Positions 8,059-16,181 are shown, counted from the stretch's first letter. The stretch: 29,478 nt of DNA from DAOTTX01 sp034437515 (GCA_034437515.1 DAOTTX010000461.1:1-29478); one strand, 5' to 3'. The notes: a model not told the origin generated them from the letters alone. Made by a program: numbers and translations.

Positions 8059-8957
8059 CCAGCGATATGCTGCGCAATCTGTGCGGCGATGCTGGCATTA
8101 TTTTCCAGCAGCGCGGTGTTCGCCCGTTTGGACTCATCACCGGTGATTTCCGCGATACGACGCAGCACGAACGGTGTCACATCCTTACCACGTACACCTT
8201 GCGCATCGGCCTCTTCAACCGCCCGTTGGATGGCCTGGTCGGCGATCTGCCCGTCAAGCTCAAAGGCACGCGGCACCGGCACACCGATCAACACCGCATG
8301 TTTTGCATCCAATTGAAACAACGCCTCAATGATGCGAGCAGCATCCTCGGTTTCATCCACCCGTAGATCGACCGGTAGGCCGCTTTCGCGGGTGTAAAAC
8401 GCAGGGAGTGTATCCACACCGAAGCTAATCACCGGTACACCCTGAGTTTCGAGCGTTTCGAGCGTCATCGGTAGATCAAGGATCGACTTAGCCCCCGAAC
8501 ACACCACACCGACCGGCGTCCGTCCTAATTCGATCAAGTCAGCAGAGACGTCGAACGGGTGCCCACGATGCACACCGCCGATACCCCCGGTCGCAAACAC
8601 CTTGATGCCGACCTCATGCGCGACGATCATCGTCCCAGCGACGGTCGTCGCACCATCTAGCCCTAACCCGACGACAATCGGAAAATCTCGGCGGCTGACC
8701 TTGCGCACGCCCTTTGTTTTACCCAGGCGTTCGATCTCTTCACTGTTCAACCCGACGGTGATTTGCCCTTCGATGACGCCAATCGTCGCCGGTACAGCCC
8801 CGACCTCACGCACTGCCGCTTCCATCTTCAAGGCAGTTTCGATGTTTTGCGGATACGGCAAACCATGTGAGATCACGGTCGATTCCAGGGCCACGACAGC
8901 ACGGTTTTCATAGATCGCGGTGGCGACTTCTTCTGAGATGAGTGGATTTGCATTCAT
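8055..8957 (-). CDS. psuG: Pseudouridine-5'-phosphate glycosidase
   Basis: A 300-residue protein of the PsuG/IndA family, close to the usual 305-312. PsuG reversibly cleaves pseudouridine 5'-phosphate to uracil and ribose 5-phosphate, allowing pseudouridine from RNA turnover to be recycled. Conserved landmarks are ALESTVISHGLPYP near the N-terminus (catalytic Glu region), KGVRKVSRRD (Lys), GGIGGVHRG and VVCSGAKSILDLP (the Schiff-base Lys region). It follows the DUF2344 gene by 18 bases on the same strand and probably shares its transcript. A PfkB-fold gene at 6632-7537 may be the matching pseudouridine kinase, but it has an Asn in place of the catalytic Asp. Confidence 0.93.
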   Translation of the reverse strand: MNANPLISEEVATAIYENRAVVALESTVISHGLPYPQNIETALKMEAAVREVGAVPATIGVIEGQITVGLNSEEIERLGKTKGVRKVSRRDFPIVVGLGLDGATTVAGTMIVAHEVGIKVFATGGIGGVHRGHPFDVSADLIELGRTPVGVVCSGAKSILDLPMTLETLETQGVPVISFGVDTLPAFYTRESGLPVDLRVDETEDAARIIEALFQLDAKHAVLIGVPVPRAFELDGQIADQAIQRAVEEADAQGVRGKDVTPFVLRRIAEITGDESKRANTALLENNASIAAQIAQHIAG

Positions 8958-8975
8958 ATAAGTTTGCCTTCGATA

Positions 8976-9641
8976 TTAGCGACGGATATAGTCTTCAAGG
9001 TGTAAGGCGAAGCGGTGCATGGTGATAAACGCATCCCCCAGCCCCATCTCCATGACAAGATCAGCAGGTTGCAGGTTGCCACGTTCACCGGCGCTGAGAT
9101 GCGCAATGAGATCACCGTTTTCGTCGATTTCGAGTTCATGGATCAACGGACGCAGGTCGCTTGACGATTTACGCCCATTACGCCGCACCCGCACTTTGAT
9201 GATGCGGTCTTTCGCCAGAATGTCGTCGATCCGTGCCTGTAACTCGTCCCGGTCGATGCCATCCTCAAAACGGACACGATAACGGGCACTTTGCACCAGC
9301 GATTGCAACGCCGGGCCAGCGATGGGTACCGCTTTTACATCATAGACCTTCAAGCCACTGGGGGCGACTGCCATAATCTTCTGGGGCAAGTCCGCGAACG
9401 TTTCCAGACGTTCTCGCAGAGAAACATCGAGGATCTCGCTCTCACTGGTGATACCCAATGGGAGCGCGGTCGCCAACTGGATGCGCGGACGGGTGTTAAA
9501 CCCCTGTGTGTACAGAATCGGTAGTTGTGCCCGCCGCAGCACCCGTTCCCAGACCTTTTGGACATCAAGATTGCCGGTATACTTCAAAGCGCCGAACTTG
9601 CCAAACGTAATATTCAGGCGCTGCTCAATGTGAGATTTCAT
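8976..9641 (-). CDS. TIGR03936/DUF2344 radical SAM-associated protein
   Basis: A 221-residue protein of the family annotated as radical SAM-linked or DUF2344 (TIGR03936). The hallmark opening is RLNITFGKFGALKYTGNLDV, followed by LRRAQLPILYTQGFNTRPRIQ and ALPLGITSESEILDV. In many bacteria this domain is fused to, or encoded next to, the TIGR03960 radical SAM protein, implying a shared modification or maturation pathway whose target is unknown. Here the partner gene is at 1133-3046, separated by eight genes. ATG 9641 is preceded by AGGATAAC. The gene heads a two-gene unit with psuG, a loose hint of an RNA-related context but not evidence of function. Confidence 0.88.
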   Translation of the reverse strand: MKSHIEQRLNITFGKFGALKYTGNLDVQKVWERVLRRAQLPILYTQGFNTRPRIQLATALPLGITSESEILDVSLRERLETFADLPQKIMAVAPSGLKVYDVKAVPIAGPALQSLVQSARYRVRFEDGIDRDELQARIDDILAKDRIIKVRVRRNGRKSSSDLRPLIHELEIDENGDLIAHLSAGERGNLQPADLVMEMGLGDAFITMHRFALHLEDYIRR

Positions 9642-9656
9642 CAGTTATCCTGCGAC

Positions 9657-9685
9657 TTTAACGTTACTATGCTGTACGGTACAAT
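9657..9685 (+). promoter_or_regulatory. Possible promoter for the small membrane protein pair
   Basis: TACAAT at 9680-9685 is a good -10 box. TTTAAC at 9657-9662 sits 17 bases upstream but matches the -35 consensus poorly. It lies in the divergent gap before ATG 9719. Confidence 0.3.
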
Positions 9686-9718
9686 AATCTCTGCGTCCAT
9701 GCCAGGATTGGAAAGTTC

Positions 9719-10153
9719 ATGCAAGAAATAACCAATGAGCAAGAAATAGATAAGGCCAAGCAACGCGAAGATCGGATTGCCCGCTACGTGATGTTCGCGC
9801 CGACGGCGGTCGGCGTGCTACTGGTGGTGATTTTACTCCTGCTGCTCGTACCGCGCTCCCCTGCCGAGGTTTCTATCGTCGGGGATATAATGATGATTTG
9901 TTTCGTCATTTGTCCGATACTGCTCTGTTTATTGCCGCTTTACATCATCCTGGCAGTTGGTATCTTTTATATCAACAAGCTCAACAATTACACAGGCAGC
10001 AAGCTCGGCGCGGTGACCCGTGCCACACAAAGATTCAAAGATACGACGAAGCGCGTCACCGAAGATTTAGGTCGCCGGACGATCGGTTGGCGGTCGCGCT
10101 TTGCGATTATGGAAGACATCATCAAGGAGGATGAAAATGAACTGGAAGACTAG
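9719..10153 (+). CDS. Hypothetical small membrane protein with two TM helices
   Basis: A 144-residue protein I do not recognise. A charged N-terminal segment (residues 1-23) is followed by two strongly hydrophobic helices, about 24-45 (FAPTAVGVLLVVILLLLLV) and 54-84 (rich in Ile, Leu and Cys). A basic, amphipathic cytoplasmic tail follows, with ATQRFKDTTKRVTEDLGRR and an acidic end. GAAAG lies before ATG 9719. The gene overlaps the next small membrane gene by 17 bases, so the two are likely co-translated and may form a complex. No homology-based role can be offered from sequence alone. Confidence 0.65.
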   Translation: MQEITNEQEIDKAKQREDRIARYVMFAPTAVGVLLVVILLLLLVPRSPAEVSIVGDIMMICFVICPILLCLLPLYIILAVGIFYINKLNNYTGSKLGAVTRATQRFKDTTKRVTEDLGRRTIGWRSRFAIMEDIIKEDENELED

Positions 10154-10349
10154 AACCTATATTATCGGTGGCCTCGCCGGGACGGTGATCGGTATCTTAT
10201 CTTCATATCTGCTGGCGCGTGCTGTCGAGGAAGACCCGGATACCGAAGACAAAGTCCAAATCCCGACACGCACCATGTTAAGCCTTGCGCTTGCGGTTGT
10301 TAGTCTCATCCGGCAGATCGCCGAAGCGAGCAAGCCGGATAAAAAATAG
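10137..10349 (+). CDS. Hypothetical 70-residue membrane-anchored protein
   Basis: A short protein with one N-terminal transmembrane helix (YIIGGLAGTVIGILSSYLLA, about residues 8-27). An acidic linker (EEDPDTEDK) and an amphipathic helix (TMLSLALAVVSLIRQIAEA) ending in lysines follow. The start is placed at ATG 10137 because a perfect AAGGAGG lies six bases upstream, inside the end of the preceding gene; the in-frame ATG at 10131 would be too close to it. The overlap with the upstream membrane gene argues for coupled expression. Function unknown. Confidence 0.65.
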   Translation: MNWKTRTYIIGGLAGTVIGILSSYLLARAVEEDPDTEDKVQIPTRTMLSLALAVVSLIRQIAEASKPDKK

Positions 10350-10363
10350 TCGATAAGCATCGC

Positions 10364-10392
10364 TTGCGTTTGCCGGATGACCGGTCTATGCT
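10364..10392 (+). promoter_or_regulatory. Possible promoter for the SRAP gene
   Basis: TTGCGT at 10364-10369 and TATGCT at 10387-10392 are spaced by 17 bases in the gap before ATG 10426. Each box is only a partial consensus match. I see no LexA-like operator overlapping it. Confidence 0.35.
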
Positions 10393-10425
10393 GGTCGCGT
10401 TCGTATTATATATGGAGAAACGAAA

Positions 10426-11118
10426 ATGTGCGGTCGCTTCATCCTGACAGCCGATGCCGGAACGCTTCAACTCAAGTTCGACCTGCAAACCGCGCCGCAG
10501 AACGTCACGGCGCGGTATAACATCGCCCCCTCACAGCCGATCATGGCGATTAGCAACGATGACCCGACGCAGGCCACCTATTACCAATGGGGGCTGATCC
10601 CTTCGTGGTCAAAAGACCCGAAGATCGGCTACAAGATGATTAACGCTCGCAGCGAAACGGCACACGAGAAACCGGCATTTCGAGCGGCGTTCAGTCGGCG
10701 GCGTTGCCTGATCCCCGCCAACGGCTTCTATGAGTGGACGAAAAATGGCAAACAGAAAACGCCGATGCTGGTACACATGGACGACCTCGAATTGTTCGCG
10801 CTGGCGGGCTTATGGGAAGTGTGGCACAGCCCAGAGGGTGAAGAAGTCCGGACATGTACGATTCTGACAACCGAGCCTAACGAGGTCGTCAAGCCGCTGC
10901 ACAACCGCATGGCGGTGATCCTCCACGAAGAGGATTATGAGACGTGGCTCTCTCCCGACGAACGCCCGGCAAAGGAACTCAAGCCACTGCTGCGCCCCTA
11001 CGAAGCCGATCGCATGGACGCCTACGCGGTCTCGACGATTGTCAACTCACCCCAAAACGACACACCGGAATGCATCCAACCCGTCGAAGCCGGGCCAGAG
11101 CAGCAAACCCTGCTCTAA
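10426..11118 (+). CDS. SRAP-family abasic-site processing protein (YedK/HMCES type)
   Basis: A 230-residue protein of the SOS response-associated peptidase family. These proteins form a thiazolidine DNA-protein crosslink with abasic sites in single-stranded DNA through Cys2, shielding the lesion during replication. Key residues are present: Cys2 (MCGRF, exposed after Met removal), NARSET (N74, E78), the catalytic Glu in GFYEW (E103), and His159 in PLHNRM. The length matches the family (220-240). GGAGA lies about eight bases before ATG 10426. The stop codon overlaps the opposite-strand peroxidase stop by four bases. No LexA box was noticed, so SOS control is unsupported here. Confidence 0.95.
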   Translation: MCGRFILTADAGTLQLKFDLQTAPQNVTARYNIAPSQPIMAISNDDPTQATYYQWGLIPSWSKDPKIGYKMINARSETAHEKPAFRAAFSRRRCLIPANGFYEWTKNGKQKTPMLVHMDDLELFALAGLWEVWHSPEGEEVRTCTILTTEPNEVVKPLHNRMAVILHEEDYETWLSPDERPAKELKPLLRPYEADRMDAYAVSTIVNSPQNDTPECIQPVEAGPEQQTLL

Positions 11119-12440
11119 TCCGCGACCGGCAAACCGCTAGGGACGCGCTCCGGCACCAAGTGGTCGAGGTCAGCAGCGGCGGGGTCGGTCAACGCTTCCA
11201 AAAACGCGATCAACTGCGCAATCTGCGTATCTGTCAGTTGCGGTACAATGCCAATCTCCGGTGCCAGCGTACCGAGCAATGCAGACCGCACCATCGGGTC
11301 GTTGTGCAGCAGCGCGTATTCGTCAGCGGTCAGGTGCGCCGGGTCATAAGCTGCAAGGCTCGGCTCCGGGTCGATCTTATGCCGGATAACCGCTTCCAGC
11401 GTGGCGAACGCGCCGTTGTGCATGTAAGGGCCGGTCAGCGCCGCATTATGCAGTGACGGCGTGCGGAACTTGAACATATCCGCTTCGTCCCGGCTGACCA
11501 GCACCCGCCCGAAATCCAGCGGTGCACCGCGTGTCTTGCCGGGGCCAATTTGCGGTACGGCGAGGTTGTAAAACGACTCATCGGTAAGCAACGGCCCACC
11601 GTGGCAGCTCGCGCAACCCGCCTCACCGAAGAACAAACGCGCCCCAGCGATTTGTTCCGGCGTCAGCGCGGAGTCGTCGCCGCGTAGATAACGATCCCAG
11701 GGACTATTATTCAACGTGAATGCGGTGATCTCGAAGGCGGCGATTGCCTGCCCAAAATGCTCGATGCCGAATTGTTCATCAAACACACCCGGGAAGGCCG
11801 CCGCGAACATCTCGACGTAGTCGGGGTTCGCCAGTAGACGCGCCATCACCACCGACCACATCCCCTCGAAGTTAGAGTCTGACAGCGATGCAATCGCGGT
11901 TTCGTCGTGATATTCCCCCCGCATCTCATCACGCGAGGTGATCGGGAACAAGGCCTGCGCCACGATCATATCCGGCAATTCAGCCGGCGTGCGGAAGTGC
12001 GCGGGCGTATCCAGCACACCATCGTCTCTAATCTCGACGCGCCCATCCCAGAACAACGCCCGCTCGTATTCCGCGAGGTTGAACAACGGCTGCGCGTTAC
12101 GCGGCACCAGATCACGCGCCGGGTCACCGAGACGTTCTACGCCGAGGCCGTGCCCCCCCGTTCCCACAGAAAGCGCCCGTCCGTCCCCGGTGGCCAGGCT
12201 TGGATGATGACAGGTCGCGCAGGCGATGTCCTGGTTGCCGCTGATGAGCTTATCGAAGAACAACACCTGCCCCAACGTCACCAATTCCGGTGAATAATCC
12301 GGTGCAGGTGCAAGCGGACGCACGCCGTACTCGGCTGCTGTCACACGTAGATCATTGCCGGGCGGTTGGTAAGCAACGACAAACACGGTCATCCCGGCGA
12401 TGATTGACCCGACGAGAAAAAGAAAGAATAAACGGCGCAT
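11115..12440 (-). CDS. Di-haem cytochrome c peroxidase (CcpA/MauG family), membrane-anchored
   Basis: A 441-residue protein with an N-terminal hydrophobic anchor or signal (residues 4-23) and two c-type haem motifs: CATCH (C74, C77, H78) and CASCH (C276, C279, H280). The GPYMHNG segment (M340) supplies the expected distal Met ligand of the second haem. These proteins reduce hydrogen peroxide with electrons from small cytochromes in the extracytoplasmic space, or, in MauG, modify a protein. The total length exceeds a typical bacterial CCP (about 320-350), with an additional C-terminal stretch. It follows the aldo/keto reductase gene by six bases, with no clear ribosome site of its own, so translation is likely coupled. 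Export and haem attachment require cytochrome c maturation genes not in this window. Confidence 0.92.
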   Translation of the reverse strand: MRRLFFLFLVGSIIAGMTVFVVAYQPPGNDLRVTAAEYGVRPLAPAPDYSPELVTLGQVLFFDKLISGNQDIACATCHHPSLATGDGRALSVGTGGHGLGVERLGDPARDLVPRNAQPLFNLAEYERALFWDGRVEIRDDGVLDTPAHFRTPAELPDMIVAQALFPITSRDEMRGEYHDETAIASLSDSNFEGMWSVVMARLLANPDYVEMFAAAFPGVFDEQFGIEHFGQAIAAFEITAFTLNNSPWDRYLRGDDSALTPEQIAGARLFFGEAGCASCHGGPLLTDESFYNLAVPQIGPGKTRGAPLDFGRVLVSRDEADMFKFRTPSLHNAALTGPYMHNGAFATLEAVIRHKIDPEPSLAAYDPAHLTADEYALLHNDPMVRSALLGTLAPEIGIVPQLTDTQIAQLIAFLEALTDPAAADLDHLVPERVPSGLPVAD

Positions 12441-12446
12441 AGTGCG

Positions 12447-13361
12447 TTACGGTACCGGGTGCCCGGCGGAGGCTTCCCAGATGGCGAACCACTGCTGCCG
12501 GTCAAGTTCGATGGACTCGGCCTCGACCGCTGCCTTGATGCGTTCCAGCTTGCCAGTACCCAGCACAGGCAGCACGCCGACCGGGTGCCGCATCGTCCAC
12601 GCCAGCGCCACCTGATCAAGACGGACGCCACCCAATGCTTCAGCAACATCGGACATTATATGATTTAGCCGTTGTGTCTGCTCGGTGTCTTTGCGAAAGA
12701 TGCCTCCACCACCTAACGGTGACCATATCATCGGTTTCACACGTAGCCGTTGGAGATAATCGAAGTTGTCATCGTGCATCGGTTGCATCTGCATGACCGA
12801 ATACTCAAGTTGATTGGTCACCAACGGTAGATCCAAACGCGAACGCAGCAACTCAAACTGCGACGGATTGAAGTTGGAGACACCGAAATGCAAGACCTTG
12901 CCACCCTGCTTTAATGCACGAAACGCCTCGGCGATCTCGTCAGCATCCATCAACGGGCTGGGCCGGTGGACCAACAGCACATCGAGATAGTCCGTACCGA
13001 ATTGCTCAAGTGAGTTTTCGGCGGCCTGCACGATGCTTTCACGGCTGGTATTGTAATGCTGCACACGATGCGACGGTCGGTTTTCACTCAACAACTTGAT
13101 GCCGCACTTGGTCACGATCTGCATCTGCTGGCGCAGGGACGGTTCCAACGCCAACGCCTGCCCAAAGACACCTTCACAGGTGTAACTACCGTAAATATCA
13201 GCATGGTCAAAGGTCGTGATGCCCATCTCCATGCAAGCCTTGATCCAGTCCAGCAGTTCGGCATCACTGAGGTTCCATTCACGCAGACGCATTAACCCCG
13301 GTATGATGCGCGAGAGTGTCGGTCCGTCAGCCGTAAGTTGTGCTTTTGAAGTGGTGACCAC
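12447..13361 (-). CDS. Aldo/keto reductase (YdhF-like)
   Basis: A 304-residue NADPH-dependent oxidoreductase of the AKR family, with a TIM-barrel fold. The catalytic tetrad is visible: Asp and Tyr in FDHADIYGSYTCE, Lys in IVTKCGIK, and His in LLVHRPSPL. The GVSNFNPSQFELL, NQLEYSVMQ and AWSPLGGG-like (IWSPLGGGGIF) segments line the cofactor and substrate site. The Y-T-C-E continuation and overall spacing resemble E. coli YdhF. The start is GTG 13361, with AAGGA about nine bases upstream. The gene is first in a two-gene unit with the cytochrome c peroxidase, suggesting a role in oxidative or carbonyl stress; this is inference from position only. Confidence 0.93.
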   Translation of the reverse strand: MVTTSKAQLTADGPTLSRIIPGLMRLREWNLSDAELLDWIKACMEMGITTFDHADIYGSYTCEGVFGQALALEPSLRQQMQIVTKCGIKLLSENRPSHRVQHYNTSRESIVQAAENSLEQFGTDYLDVLLVHRPSPLMDADEIAEAFRALKQGGKVLHFGVSNFNPSQFELLRSRLDLPLVTNQLEYSVMQMQPMHDDNFDYLQRLRVKPMIWSPLGGGGIFRKDTEQTQRLNHIMSDVAEALGGVRLDQVALAWTMRHPVGVLPVLGTGKLERIKAAVEAESIELDRQQWFAIWEASAGHPVP

Positions 13362-13384
13362 TGTTGTTTATCCTTTTATACATA

Positions 13385-13481
13385 GGACTTTCGCTTGAGA
13401 ATCTCAGGACGGTTCAGAAAAGCTCAAATTCCTGATTTTTGAACCGTTAAAACCCTTTGTGAATATCCTGAGCGAAAGTCC
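13385..13481. mobile_element. MITE-like 97-bp inverted-repeat element with TA flanks
   Basis: Perfect 11-base terminal inverted repeats, GGACTTTCGCT at 13385-13395 and AGCGAAAGTCC at 13471-13481, are each flanked by TA (13383-13384 and 13482-13483). This is the target duplication expected of IS630/Tc1-mariner-type elements. Inside is a second arm pair, ACGGTTCA at 13409-13416 and TGAACCGT at 13440-13447, extended by A/T pairs, so the whole element can fold into a long hairpin. It has no coding capacity. It sits between the ftsK stop and the start of the aldo/keto reductase gene, only 24 bases from that GTG. It may affect transcription of either gene. Confidence 0.6.
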
Positions 13482-13545
13482 TAATACATATTTAATATCG
13501 AGTTCAGGGATAGTAAGCTCTCATTTATCACTCGTTACTCGTCAC

Positions 13546-16101
13546 TCATTTCTGCTTGGCCCGGCGTTCGAGAATTTCTTTGAAGGGGTCTTTGCCCTTT
13601 TCCATCAACACGCTGCGGCTGCGCCCGCCATCGACCGACTCGCCCACGATGCCGAGTTCTTCCATGAGATCGACTAACCGTGCCGCACGCGGATAACCCA
13701 GGCCGAGCTTACGCTGGATCATAGACGCCGATGCCTCTTGTTCTCGCACGACAAGTTCAATCGCATCTTCGAGCATTGGGTCTGTCTCTGCCAGAAACTC
13801 ACGCCGCGTCAGACCGCGTTCCCAGGGGGCGGAAATCCGGCGCTCGTCTTCGGAGAGATTCTCCACTGACCAATCCCGCCAATACTGTACCAGATCACGC
13901 ACCTCGTCATCCGTGACGAAGCACCCCTGTAGGCGTTTAGGCGCACCTGCATCCGGCGCGTGATAAAGCATGTCACCTTTACCGAGCAGTGTCTCCGCGC
14001 CGATCGAGTCGAGGATTACTCGCGAGTCCGTACCGGAGGCGACCGAGAACGCGATCCGCGCCGGGAAGTTCGCCTTGATTAGCCCGGTGATGACATCCAC
14101 ACTGGGCCGCTGTGTCGCGACGATCAAATGCATCCCGACCGCACGCGCCATCTGCGCCAACCGGGTGATGGCCTGCTCGGTTTCCTCCGGCTTGCTCATC
14201 ATCAGATCGCCGATCTCGTCAACAAAGACGACCATGTGCGGCAGATGCTCACCTTTGCGTCGCTGACCAAGCCGCGAGTTGTAGGTATCAATGTTACGGG
14301 CGGCATTCTCCTCCAGCAGCTTGTAACGGCGATCCATCTCACGAGTACACCAGCGCAGCACACCAACGATACGCTCGATGTCCGTCTCCACCGGGCCGAG
14401 CAAATGCGGCAAACCGTTGAAACGAGTCAACTCGACCATTTTGGGGTCAAGCATGACCACCTTGACCTGATCGGGCCGGTTGGCGAGCAGTAGCGCACTG
14501 GCAATCGCAGCGATACATACCGACTTCCCGGAGCCGGTCGTCCCGGCGATGAGCACATGCGGCATAGTCGCCAGATCAACCACGACCGGATCACCGGCAA
14601 CGTCACGCCCCAGCGGAACCACCAGCGGTGAGGCGGCTTTTTGCATTTTGTCGTAAAATACACGGCTTTCGTACACCGAGCGCAACGCGACCGTACTCGG
14701 CGTTTTGTTAGGCACCTCAATGCCCATGTAACTCTGACCGGGGACGGGGGTTTCCAGACGCAGGCTTTTGGTCGAAAGCGACAACGCGAGATCGTTTGCC
14801 AACGCCGCAATCTTGCTCAAGCGGGTGCGTTCTTTGATGATTTCGCCGTTATCCCCCTGCTTTTCCCGGAATGGCTTCACGGCATATTGAGTTACAGTCG
14901 GCCCGACCTTGACCTCAACCACGTCGATATTAATATCAAATTCCAGCAGCGTGTTTTCGATCAAGACCACGTTATGGTTGATTTCCAGATCACTTGGCGG
15001 GTTGATCTCAACATCTTGCAGCAAATCGAGATTGGGCAGGTCTTTTAACCGTCGCCCGATCTTTTTGTCCTCTTTCATTTCATCGACGGTAAAATACTGC
15101 TTGATGCGTCCATCGGGCCGCTCGACCATTTGTGGGTCGCTCTTACGCTTGCGGTCGAGCAATTTACCGATGATGCTAAACTCAGTATCGGGATCAAACG
15201 TCAACGGCATATCTGAGGAATGATCTAATGCACGGTTCAGGCGTTCAGCGACGTCATCCGGCAACGATTCCGGTTCACGCAGATGTGTGGGGGCTTGCTC
15301 GATCTGCTTGGAGATCGGGATCTCTTGCAGGCGTTGTGAAGGCGGCAGATTCGACAGATTAGGCCGAATGCGCACGATATTCTGACGGCGTTTTGCCGGG
15401 TCAAGCGGTGGCGGGGGTTCGGGTTGCGGTTTTGGTTTCTCCGCCGGTTTGTTCATCTCCAGGGTGCGCGTCCCGTATTTGACCAGCCGTTCGCCGATCC
15501 ATTGTAACCAGCCAAAAAATTGCTTCCGCCGGACACCGACGACAACACTTAAACTCACGACGAGGATAACGCCGAAAGTTATCAGCGTGATTATACGTCC
15601 AAAAGCCCAGTAGAGCGGCATCGCCACCCCCCAGCCAATCGCACCGCCGCCTTCCCCGGCACGTGCCAGTGCGCGCAATTCCCCGTCACCGCTGACGAGA
15701 TGCAAGATCGCCAGGATAGAGACGAACGCGACCTGCAAAGCCAGTATGCGCCCGGTCGAAAATGAGATCGTCACGCCGAGCTTGGGCAACCAGATGAGAA
15801 CGCCAAGTATGAAAATCCCGGCGGAAATCAGCAGACTGCCATAGCCGAAGAGTGAGGTAAGTGCATCCGACCAGGCAATTGCCAGCGTCGCATCTGTGGA
15901 CAAACCGACCAATGCCGAAAATGAGATGACGCCGAAGACCAGCAGCACGATGCCCACGATCTCATCCATCCAGGGCGGCAGGGCATCGAGAACGGTATCC
16001 CAGAATTCCGGTTGTACCGCGAGGCGCGGTTCTTTAGTGCTGGCTTCCGGCGCATCGGTGCCCGGTTCTTCGTTTTGCTCCGGTGTTTTGTCTTCTGCCA
16101 C
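13546..16101 (-). CDS. ftsK: DNA translocase FtsK/SpoIIIE
   Basis: An 851-residue septum-associated, ATP-driven DNA pump that clears and aligns chromosome termini at division. The N-terminal part has about four membrane helices (residues 46-66, 86-106, 118-137 and 162-190). A Pro-rich linker (KPKPQPEPPPPLDP) follows, then the alpha/beta motor with Walker A GTTGSGKS at 520-527, Walker B VVFVDEIGDLM and the sensor segment HLIVATQRPSVDVITG. The C-terminal gamma winged helix (ASMIQRKLGLGYPRAARLVD) would read KOPS-like polar sequences. The start is GTG 16101, with GAAGGA five bases upstream. An intrinsic terminator lies only 29 bases upstream, so expression must come by read-through or from a promoter upstream of that hairpin. 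Confidence 0.96.
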   Translation of the reverse strand: MAEDKTPEQNEEPGTDAPEASTKEPRLAVQPEFWDTVLDALPPWMDEIVGIVLLVFGVISFSALVGLSTDATLAIAWSDALTSLFGYGSLLISAGIFILGVLIWLPKLGVTISFSTGRILALQVAFVSILAILHLVSGDGELRALARAGEGGGAIGWGVAMPLYWAFGRIITLITFGVILVVSLSVVVGVRRKQFFGWLQWIGERLVKYGTRTLEMNKPAEKPKPQPEPPPPLDPAKRRQNIVRIRPNLSNLPPSQRLQEIPISKQIEQAPTHLREPESLPDDVAERLNRALDHSSDMPLTFDPDTEFSIIGKLLDRKRKSDPQMVERPDGRIKQYFTVDEMKEDKKIGRRLKDLPNLDLLQDVEINPPSDLEINHNVVLIENTLLEFDINIDVVEVKVGPTVTQYAVKPFREKQGDNGEIIKERTRLSKIAALANDLALSLSTKSLRLETPVPGQSYMGIEVPNKTPSTVALRSVYESRVFYDKMQKAASPLVVPLGRDVAGDPVVVDLATMPHVLIAGTTGSGKSVCIAAIASALLLANRPDQVKVVMLDPKMVELTRFNGLPHLLGPVETDIERIVGVLRWCTREMDRRYKLLEENAARNIDTYNSRLGQRRKGEHLPHMVVFVDEIGDLMMSKPEETEQAITRLAQMARAVGMHLIVATQRPSVDVITGLIKANFPARIAFSVASGTDSRVILDSIGAETLLGKGDMLYHAPDAGAPKRLQGCFVTDDEVRDLVQYWRDWSVENLSEDERRISAPWERGLTRREFLAETDPMLEDAIELVVREQEASASMIQRKLGLGYPRAARLVDLMEELGIVGESVDGGRSRSVLMEKGKDPFKEILERRAKQK

Positions 16102-16129
16102 GTTCCTTCACACCCAACTAACCAACAAC

Positions 16130-16155
16130 AAAAAAGGTCATGCAATATGACCTTT
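16130..16155 (-). terminator. Intrinsic terminator after the S1-domain gene
   Basis: On the minus strand a nine-base stem, AAAGGTCAT paired with ATGACCTTT around a five-base loop (plus-strand arms 16133-16141 and 16147-16155), is followed by a T run at 16135-16130. It lies 27 bases after the S1 gene stop and 29 bases before the ftsK start. It could end S1 transcription or attenuate ftsK. Confidence 0.75.
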
Positions 16156-16181
16156 ATTCTACCGGAGAAAGATGAAATGAA

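Noticed and set aside
13491..13545. Repetitive ACTCGTTACTCGTCACTCA text after ftsK
   Set aside because: It is a short imperfect repetition without symmetry or further copies in the window; no function can be supported.
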